Source: Flabesymbios commensalis (Eukaryota > Annelida > Polychaeta > Terebellida > Flabelligeridae). Taken from it: DNA of 64,000 nucleotides. The translations under genes were made by a program, and so were the position numbers. The notes beneath the pieces are model-generated. The model saw only the letters and a list, made by a program, of their open reading frames with translations. It had not been told where the DNA came from and did not search any database. Shown in pieces: positions 55,325 to 64,000 of the stretch. Where the stretch lies: contig OZ024905.1 of assembly GCA_964017125.1 (NCBI GenBank), forward strand, positions 35,375,534 through 35,439,533. The letters run 5' to 3'. How positions within the stretch are numbered: position 1 is the stretch's first letter; each line of letters begins with the position of its first letter.

Positions 55325-57922
55325 TATTTTGGAATCTTCAATGTACCGGTAGTCAACAGTCAAATTGATTATACACAGCTTAATCTTTATTTATATATAA
55401 TTAGAAAGCTATGTATTTTTGTATATATGGCATGTTTTTGCTAGTCAAAGTATATGACCTGTTGTTTATAATATTATATAACTTTTACTGATAAACTGTA
55501 TAGTAGCTTTGTTGGTAATGAAATGTTTTTTATAAAATAATATGCGACCCCGTATGCATAACTATCTGATATATAAAGATTGTTAGAAGGGTGGCATATT
55601 TTATGGAGCTAGGGTTTTATGCTGTTATAAAATTAAGCATTTATGTTATAGATCTACTCATTACAGGATATTTTATTTGTAAAGATACCATTTTAGTTGT
55701 TGTATTGTCTTCCGAATATTCAAGTTTAACTATATGGTCAATTGAGGTTGTTTATTATCTGAACATTTTTTGCACATCCCTGGCCCCTGCTTGTGGGATT
55801 TTTTGCTGTGTTTTAACCATTGACTCTTTATTATAATCAGACATCCAAAACCATATATATATCAACTTTCAATTAGACAATAAGCACCATAAAATGCTCT
55901 ATAATATAACGAAAGTCGCAAAATTAAATTGTACACAAATATAATGGGATATACAGCATATTCTTCAAACAAGACTGTCAAGCTATTTTAAATCTAATCT
56001 TTTGAGAATTGTGTTATCTTAGTCATCAAATAATACAGTGCAAATCTGATTTCAATATGTTTACAAATATTCAGTAAATATTTTCTGTGATGAACATGTT
56101 CAGTTTCATGCAGTTATTTTAGTTTTTTGAAGATGAAAGATATTTACTTACAACACTTAGAAACGAAAATAATCTGCTCTTATTTTAGAAACATTATGTA
56201 GTTCAAACAAATCATTACACTTCACATAGTACAGTATGTCATGGATTGGAATAATCAGTGAATAAATTATTGCCCTATAATATCTTGGAAGAGGCAAATA
56301 TGCTGTCATTAAATATGTTTTAAGGTGTTATAATGTGAAAATAAATTAGCTATTTCTAATAATGAAATTCAATATAACTTTTTTCATAAAATGTATTCAC
56401 CATATCTGAAGGATCGATTTTATCACTGGTGCAAATAAACCACTTTTTTCAAATGTACAAGCAGCGATCCACAATAAGCTGATAAATGTGGTTTGTTATA
56501 CTAAGAATTGCTTTGTAAGCTGTAAACTATCAGATTCTAATATGAACAACTAATATGATACATTAATCTCAAAAAACGTTGTGTGATACCACTTTATCAT
56601 GTTTGTCGAAGTGTGGAGATCGATCATATATATTTTAGTTATAGCGAGTGTTTTTCAAAACTGTTAAGTTTTTATTGTGCTTGGGAATTATGGTTGTTTA
56701 TTGTTTACACCTGAAATGACCTATTGTTTCAGATGGTACTTGTACAGTCTCATCTGTGTTATTTCTTTGTTGTTATTTCAAAATTATAACTTGAATCCTC
56801 AAACATGGTAAAAGAATGTACTGTGATGGTAATTTAACAAAAGTATTGTGCCACTTTAACCAATTTATACTGTGTAGCTTACTGCATATACACCCAAAAT
56901 GCATGAAGTTATGTTTCCCATAAAAACACCAGAATAGACTGGTAGATATTACGTGAATATATTTATAACTTTATAAAGTTTATATCTGATTTTTCTGTTA
57001 TAATCAAACCATTTGATCTTTATAGCTGACAATTTAACAACAAATAACCTGAATCTGATTCTCATGCAAGTGTGAAAGGGTCCATTTAAATGTATGGTTA
57101 TTTCACACATACAAATAATTTGTGTTATCACTAACATCAAAATGAATAAATGTAATGTAGTGCCTTACCAAACAAGCCGGATATTAAAAAGTATTTGGTA
57201 TTCAGATAAAAATACACACCATGGCTCAGAGGTAAAGTGATCTAACTCCAAAATTCACTTTTTCCTGGTTCTGTCATTTGGGAATGTTAGATAATATAAT
57301 GGTAGGAAATAATATACTAAAATATCTCAGGCATTCGTTAAAAAAATCGAGACTCATTAATCAAAAATGTTTTTTCACTTTTAAAATTGAAAAAAATTCA
57401 ATGGTAAAGTGATCTAAGTCATTGGGTGTAAAATAAATCAATTCACCTCTGATAATTACAGAAAATGACAGCTGAAATGTTCTATAACATGCCTTATGTG
57501 GATGAGTTTATGGCATGCCAAGTATTACCAAACTATTACTGGAGCTAGATGATTGGACACTAGGTATTTGCTATACTCGCTAGGCTAGTTTGTGCCTTTA
57601 ATAAAAAAATAATCTGGCTAAATTTTTTAAAGTATATTTGTGAAATAAAATGAGATAAAAAAATAGCTGGTAATTGGATATTGCGACATCAATAACAATA
57701 TACATGTTATTAGAAATTAATAATAAACACCCATACATAACTTCCTATTTGCTTCTAATTATGGATGTAAAAATGTAACAAAATATAGTTAAAAACGAAA
57801 TATATAGTTTTGTTAATTGGATTTAACTTTAAAGCCTTCTGTTGGAAATGACAGAATGCGGACTTGTAGCACTTTACCTCTAAGCCATTCATATAGTCCA
57901 GTATGATAACAATGGAAGTTAA
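55325..57922 (+). other. BBX 3' UTR and downstream AT-rich sequence
   Basis: No open frame continues after the stop. Candidate AATAAA signals occur at 56261-56266 and again near 56340 and 56435, giving a 3' UTR of about 0.95 kb or more. No next gene is visible. Confidence 0.5.
56261..56266 (+). terminator. BBX: candidate BBX poly(A) signal
   Basis: The first clear AATAAA I see downstream of the TGA at 55322-55324, followed at about 80 bases by another AATAAA in GT/T-containing sequence. Only transcript data could choose between them. Confidence 0.35.
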
Positions 57923-58136
57923 CCCTTTCAAGTCTGAATTTACCTTTGTCATCTTCATCCACTACAAACTGCGAATTGCAGGCTCATTTCTCGACTTGTA
58001 GTGGATGAAAATGATTTGATGTGGTTTTAAAAATAAAGAAAATTGCCATGTATTGCTAAACCTGTTTCATGGAATTTTTTATTCTAAAACCCTTGATTGT
58101 AGGAAATGCTTTAATTAATCGTCAGGGCTCAAAGGG
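57923..58136. mobile_element. 214-bp TTAA-flanked MITE
   Basis: TTAA at 57919-57922 and 58137-58140 flanks CCCTTTCAAGTCTGA on the left and TCAGGGCTCAAAGGG on the right. Inside, CTTCATCCACTACAA and TTGTAGTGGATGAAAATG form a hairpin. Same CCCTTT end type as 27436-27565. Confidence 0.7.
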
Positions 58137-58840
58137 TTAAATAACAAAGACATATTTGACCTCAGTACCCTGGCTATTGTAGAATAGCTTCTCTGTTGAA
58201 TAAATTGAAAAGTACTATTTCTGATTATTTTAAAAATAATCTATACTTTCTTTTAAAGCTGTATATTTCAATTTGGAGATTGTTCAATTATACCTTTTTC
58301 AAATTATTTGAGGAATTATTATATTATCATTTGACATAATTTTAAAGTTGGATGTATATCATTGATATGTATTTACATTATATTTTGTCCAAACTCAATT
58401 CTAAAAGTGAAAAAATTCCCTAATCTAACATTTTCTAGACATAAGGTTACTACATGTATGCTCGATATTCCTGTGAATATTCTACCTCTCTTTTTTTGTT
58501 TTCTTATTTATAATTGTTTATTACTTTTTATTTCTTTACATGATTTCAATTTATTCTCTTTTTTTTCTATTATGCTTCAAATACTCGTATGTATATCCTG
58601 AACTGCACATGTATTTTATTTGTTTGGTGTTTAGAATTATTCAGTTTTTATTTTATCAAAATTTAGACTTGTTCACATCTAAACACGTTAAGGAGCATAA
58701 GGACATTTCAGGAAAAATGGCTGTCAGAATTGTAACATTTCATGTGTTGGCAGTTAAAGTTGAAATGAAGTATTGGTACCATTTTCTCTGAAAATACCCT
58801 CTCACCTAAATTTGTGGCTTGTCTTAGGCCTACATTAAAT

Positions 58841-59408
58841 CGACACAATCAGGCTGAAATCTTCAAAAAATCAGTATTTTTATTTTGGCTTCTTAATATG
58901 ACCATATGATTTAAACATGTCGATAGACTAAAACTGCAAAAGTTATGATGCACATTTACCAGTTATGTGAGATATAGTGACGAAATTCCCATATTTCTTA
59001 TTTTGTACATACATGTCCGAAATAAGAAATCGGGAATTTTGTCGGTATACCTCGCTAAACTGGTAAATGCGCAACAATTTTTTTTTAACATTTGCTGTTC
59101 TAGTCTATCGACATGTTTACATGATATGGTTATATTAAAAAGCCAAAATAAAATTAACGATTTTCTTATGATTTTGGCCTGATCTTGCGAGATATAAAGA
59201 CGAAATTCCCGTACATGTATTTCTTATTTCAGACATGCATGTCCGAAATAAGAAATCTGGAATTTTGTCTTTATATATCCCTAACTGGTAAATGTGCAAT
59301 ACACAAATTTAAAAACTTACGCAATTCTAATCTATGGACATGTTCACACATCATATGGCCATATTAAAAAGCGAAAATAAAAATACTGATTTTAGCCTGA
59401 TTGTGTCG
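58841..59408. mobile_element. 568-bp double-palindrome MITE
   Basis: CGACACAATCAGGCTGAAAT on the left mirrors TTTTAGCCTGATTGTGTCG on the right. Inside, the blocks ATATGACCATATGAT, GACATGTTTACAT, GACGAAATTCCC and CATGTCCGAAATAAGAAAT appear forward, inverted, forward and inverted again, so two palindromes sit head to tail. No target duplication is evident. Confidence 0.85.
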
Positions 59409-61800
59409 CTTCAAAATATATTTTAATATAATAAATATGAAAAAATGTATTAATATCAACTACAGCTGTAATATCATCTCAAGTACGCCTATTTTATACT
59501 TTTGATCAGCCAAATTGACGATACACTTTGGAAATACAGATCATTCCTATATAATCAACCCCTTAATTACTAGGGCCACTAACAAAGAAAACATACTCTT
59601 TAGCACGTTTCAGAAAAAAAAATCCAGCAGATCTTCTTTAATTTGGCATATATAATACAGCAATGTCAGCCAATGACCTGCTCACTTTTGGGAGCAAACG
59701 ATTTAAACTGGCCGCTTAGCAGCCATTTCGAATTTGAGCAATTTTATGATATTCACGTTACTCAGAAACAAAGAAAACTAGCTGGACCATGAATATAGAA
59801 AAAAATGTATTGAGGACTCGCACAAGAATAACTCATGACCAATTTCGCAGAAATAAAATAAAAAATGGCAGACTGGCAGTCGTTATTTTTTTCTCAATAT
59901 CTTGGAAATTTTGCATAATAGCTGAAGCGGTAATATAAAATAAACCTTGAGAAAGTCTGCTGATCTATATCCAATTTAAAGTGGCCGACTGGCGGTAACG
60001 GGGGGCTGCTTTCGTGTTCTATTCCGAACTACTCTTTCTAGTTTATTACGTATTTCAAGGCCACGGGCCAAAGTACAACACATTCAATATTCATCAAATT
60101 CAAATATATTTACACATTCTGCACTAATTTAACCAATGCAGAACGCAGTCCTAATACGTATATTATGTAAATCGATGGGAAATATGTGCCTCTCTATTTT
60201 ACTGTTTTGTTCTCACACGAACAGGAAGGAATTCCGGTGCACTTGTAGTAGCTAGTGGAACCAATGGAGCCCGCATTTTGTACAATAAGCTTGCTGTGTG
60301 CACACACAACAACAACAACATTGATATTATTAGTATGGGTGGAAGACTTGATCTCTGCACATCTCTGAGGATCCTATAAAATTAAATAAATATAAATCGT
60401 ATCCATTCAATACAAACAAACCCTTGTTATGTTGAGTAACATAAACTAGCAATACATACACTCCAGGTATGTTGAGTAACATAACTTGGCAACATTTTTA
60501 TGCATCTACAGCCTCGACGAAGCTGCCCAACTTTAAACTAATGTTAGTTTAATGGGGTTTTTTTCATATCAGCCATAAATAGACTATCCGCAATATGGAT
60601 CGGAAGGTGATGCCTTTACTGGCTTTGTAAAGTGTTTAAAATTGAAAATATATACAAATGATTTTGTTTTCTTATTGATTATTTGTATTGCTCAACACAA
60701 TTGCATGTTTTTATATGAGTTGTTAGAGCATAAATACCTAATAGACGCGGTTTTCGTGGTTAGTTCTAAAAAATGGAGTAGCAAGACTTAACACCTTCCT
60801 CCATCGTATTACTTGTATACAATATTGTATAATATAACGGCAATTGCATGTACACCAGCAAAAGGTACATATAGTGTTGTACATTGTGTCAATGCCCAAT
60901 GTTAGACTAATACTGCGCCTGTGGCGCAGATATTGGCCATGCATTAGCCAATTGTTGGCTTATTACTATATACGGGTCCCAGTGGGTGGTACACAAGTTC
61001 ATTAGGCATGGCATATTATGGAATAATCTTCTCGTGAAACACTTTTACTATTGATCTTTATGTTTTGTGGACCGTCAGAATCAGCTGAATCCAACAGTGC
61101 ATTTTAAATATCGTTGAAAAATGATTATTTTTTCGACTTGACTTGAGTGAGATTATTGTCTGCATTGTTACTGATAGATGTTCCTGATTATGTAGATCAG
61201 ATATTTTTTTCATTAATTTCGAACCCCTTTTCTGTCTATGTTTGTGGGGTTTTTGGAACTGTTAATGAGGGGAAACGAAAATGTATCAGTTATTGTTCAA
61301 TATGTGTATTTTCCCTCATAATAAAGTTTATTAAAAAATATATATACAGTATGTGATGGTCTGTTTTAGATGTATTTTTAATATCAAGTTCATTTTTTGT
61401 AGCAAAAAGATACGGTGACTTTGCTTTAATAACATACTTGCTTTGTTAAAGTTAATCCTAAAGACGAACAGTCATACCCCTATATTATGCTGGCAGTAAA
61501 AACGTTATGCCGTCCCTGGCTGTAGCTGGTGAGATAGAGTATGCGAATGGTTAATCCATTGAAATTTCATTGGAATATTTTTCTAATAAAAAATATTTAT
61601 TGCTTCATAGTGTGTATATACTTAAAATGATAATTAATTAGATCATTGACATTTCTCTAATTTGTATAATGGTACCCTATGTCTAGGACCAACAGTTTTA
61701 AGGACATGGTCCGTCTCCACTGCTGCTTCTGAGAATTATTCAATAATCACATAAGATGTTCATACCTTTAGTTATACTGACTCAATTATGTTGATAATTT
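59409..61800. other. intergenic stretch with weak repeats
   Basis: Near 59640-60000 are loose repeats of a phrase like AAACTGGCCGCTTAGCAGCC. At 60425-60500 ATGTTGAGTAACATAA occurs twice 47 bases apart. No gene seen. Confidence 0.45.
60880..60962. mobile_element. short palindromic element copy
   Basis: TGTCAATGCCCAATGTTAGA, CTAATACTGCGCCTGTGGCG, CAGATATTGGCCATGCATTA, GCCAATTGTTGG: the family order with GCGCC-TGT-GGCGC as the folding centre. Confidence 0.6.
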
Positions 61801-61821
61801 ATGTTTCTATCCGCTTCATCG

Positions 61822-62116
61822 GGCGGGGGCCCTAGGGTAGTGGTTAGCACCGCTGCCTTTCAAGCTGGAGTTCGGTTCCTGGTCTCGGCGGTTTGAAAGA
61901 AACAAAAATCTTTCTTCTCCATCCACGTGTAAAACTCAGTATTGCGGGGAGCCTCCGTGACCAAGAGGTAGCGTGCTCGGCCTTAGACCGCCAGGGTTCG
62001 AATTTTGAATCCTGTGTCTGGAGGAGAGTGTCATCTTATTCATCTCACCATCCTCAGGAGGTTCTCTTTTGAGTCTAGCCTATATGTGCACAAAGGTCTG
62101 AATCATTTCATTTTTT
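61822..62116 (+). mobile_element. SINE family A, full-length with 14-bp target duplication
   Basis: TATCCGCTTCATCG flanks both ends (61808-61821 and 62117-62130), a clear mark of target-primed insertion. The head, GGGTAGTGGTTAGCACCGCT then GAGTTCGGTTCCTGG, and a second unit, CCGTGACCAAGAGGTAGCGT then CAGGGTTCGAATTTTGAATC, each carry A- and B-box-like signals, so the element looks like two tRNA-like units in series. The 3' end is GAATCATTTCATTTTTT. Identical flanks suggest a young insertion. Confidence 0.92.
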
Positions 62117-62598
62117 TATCCGCTTCATCGATTTCAAAATATTGATCTGTTTTCTTTCCTGTAATTGAACGCAGAGGACTAGTAGTTGTAGCTTAACACC
62201 CCCCCCCCCCACCCCCTGCCTGTATGGAGCCGGCTGCTGCTATTTGTCTGGCATAGGCGAGCTAACCTGCTAACGCAGGACCTTGTCCAGCGCTGTTACA
62301 ATGTTGGGACATCATCAATGCGATAAATATTACTCAGGAAAACCAGTGCTTACTTTTGTGTGGTGATCAATTCTACATTTACAAAACGTATTTTAAAAGC
62401 TAATTAGGTGTCCCAGGGTGTCCTAGAATTTATAAAAATAACAAATTATACTCAAGAGAGACTTCAGAAGGCGTGATCGAATCATGTGATAATAGTCTAC
62501 TATATATAGAGTTTACTGCACCTCCTCAGAGAACATAGGTTTCTCACTTTTTTTTCTTTATTTGGTATGTAAACTTCTATATGTATGTAACTAGTTTC

Positions 62599-62755
62599 AA
62601 AACATTACCCCTCTAAGAATGTGTCCGAAAATGGTTTTTGTCAGCTACAAGTGTACAAATGGCAATATTCTCATTTTCATCAGAGCACTATGACCGACTG
62701 CAGGAAATGGTCCTCAAAGGGTCTTTCGGACACATTTTAAAAGGGGTAATGTTTT
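62599..62755. mobile_element. 157-bp MITE with AAAACATTACCCC ends
   Basis: AAAACATTACCCC, then TAAGAATGTGTCCGAAAA on the left; the reverse complement of the right end gives AAAACATTACCCC, then TTTTAAAATGTGTCCGAAAG. The 120-residue open frame at 62638-63000 begins inside this element and has no domain, so I do not call a gene. Confidence 0.75.
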
Positions 62756-63169
62756 TAAAATGGAAGCTGGTAAACCAAAGAAACAAAATATACCATAAAA
62801 CCTATGCTCTTCTAGGGGTGCAGCAAAATCCAAGTTTTCAGAATCAGCCCCAGGACTATTATATAACTTTACATGATATAATCATAATGTCACGTATGCC
62901 ACCAGATCCCGCTCTCGTTTCCTGGCAGTGTTCTCTTGTATTCGATCACGCCTACCATTTACACCCTGGAGCGTCATCTCGATTGTTAGTAAGTGAGTAA
63001 TCATTATTCAAGTAAAATAAGGATTGTTATATACATTATATATATTACTTTAGTCGAGCATGGATATACCTTGCAAAAATACCCAAAATCAGGTTAAAGT
63101 TGAGATATATTCATAGTCGCAAGTATATACAATAAGTAAACATAAACTAATAATATCTATTTCAGGGAT

Positions 63170-64000
63170 TTGTGATTAAAACATGATACAGCAATAACAT
63201 TTAAAACAGGCAATTTGGCTGACTATATATAGGCTCTACAAATACCGGGAGATATGAGTGAAATTATATAAAGGTGATACAAGAAAAAAGATGGCACATT
63301 CGTACTAAATACCAACATAAATTTATTTAGTTAAAAGTTATGAGGTGATACTAGAATAGACACACTAATTATATCAATTTAGTTATTATGTGTAGGCTTA
63401 TGTAGGCCTACATGAGAAAGACAACATAAAAGCACACTGCAGGAAGCGGGAGACCGGACAAACGGAAGTGTTGATAGAAAAAAAATTGAAAATGAAAGAT
63501 TAGATCTAATCTACAGTTGTGTACAGAGCAGTAGCTATGGCTTTCTCGAAGAAAGGAAGATCAGATAGTGTATGAATTTTCTCTGGTATATTCTTCCAGT
63601 TCTTTGTTGCCATGAATGAAAATGAATTAGTTCCGTGTCTAACTGTTGTAAAAAGGTATTTCTAGGATTTTCACAGAATTGCTAAGATTTCGTGTAAACT
63701 TCCGCAGTGTAATTAGATCCTGACGAATGGTGTTCTGACACAACAACGATCTAGTCAGATTTATAGTTGTTTGTGACATACCGCAAAGTGTGTTTTGAGT
63801 GCTCGATAATGAGCAATGGGGCCATATTGCTGGGCAGTACTAGAAATTGCTCAAGATAAAAGCTCCGAAAACGGACATCCCCAAATCTTGACTGATGTGA
63901 TGGCATAGTCGCTTCAGAGAATGCACGTGTTCGCCTAGAATTCATTATTAAGGTGATTAAAACTAGCCGCTTGTCCAGTGTCACTCCCAGCAGTACTAGT
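63170..64000 (-). pseudogene. LINE (Jockey/CR1-like) 3' part, truncated by window end
   Basis: On the minus strand from 64000 downward the translation begins LLGVTLDKRLVLIT, the YLGV.LDKRL motif of non-LTR reverse transcriptases, followed by a diverged connector and, after at least one frame change, TVRHGTNSFSFMATKNWKNI and PEKIHTLSDLPFFEKAI ending TTVD with a stop near 63510. The FS..A...WN.IP pattern with a following LPFF.KAI is the usual C terminus of these proteins. The 3' flank down to about 63170 shares blocks with 54711-54900 and is likely the 3' UTR. The copy is frameshifted and not functional as seen; its 5' side lies outside the window. Confidence 0.72.

Noticed and set aside
62638-63000. 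120-residue plus-strand frame
   Set aside because: Begins inside a MITE, has no domain and no splice or poly(A) context.

Overview
The window is AT-rich animal DNA: spliced exons with GT/AG borders, long introns, abundant mobile-element debris, and no bacterial operon structure, CRISPR array or intact RNA gene. The one recognisable host gene is BBX (bobby sox), an HMG-box transcription factor. Tens of copies of the hexamer AGGCCT, usually inside TAGGCCTAC, together with a vertebrate-like BBX layout in a diverged sequence, suggest a marine invertebrate, most likely a deuterostome such as an echinoderm or hemichordate. That placement is inference. Layout: 1-2.4 kb holds a minus-strand LINE reverse-transcriptase fragment and one plus-strand terminal exon of an unrecognised gene ending at 2212. 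From 2.4 to 35 kb no host gene was found. This stretch is a repeat landscape: a fresh 257-bp tandem duplication, a 968-bp TA-flanked DNA transposon, a 3.3-kb inverted-repeat structure, several minisatellites, a 143-bp satellite, tRNA-derived SINEs, CAG-ended elements with 5-bp target duplications, TTAA-flanked elements, and many copies of a roughly 100-bp palindromic element. From 35.3 to 55.3 kb lies BBX on the plus strand. Nine coding exons join with matching phases into a 1092-residue reading frame: HMG box near the N terminus, the conserved MGGLS segment, a long serine/asparagine-rich middle, and three short C-terminal blocks shared with human BBX. Its introns carry a large 22-bp minisatellite split by a 1.3-kb transposon, a SINE with target duplication, foldback elements and a miRNA-like hairpin. 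From 55.3 to 64 kb come the BBX 3' UTR and downstream sequence with further foldback and TTAA elements, a complete SINE with a 14-bp target duplication, and the 3' part of a minus-strand LINE running off the window end. Only BBX is understood functionally, as a nuclear DNA-binding regulator. The most useful observations are the palindromic family, the group of elements with 5-bp duplications, the transposon whose empty site is preserved in a neighbouring repeat unit, and the apparent thinning of AGGCCT inside BBX.
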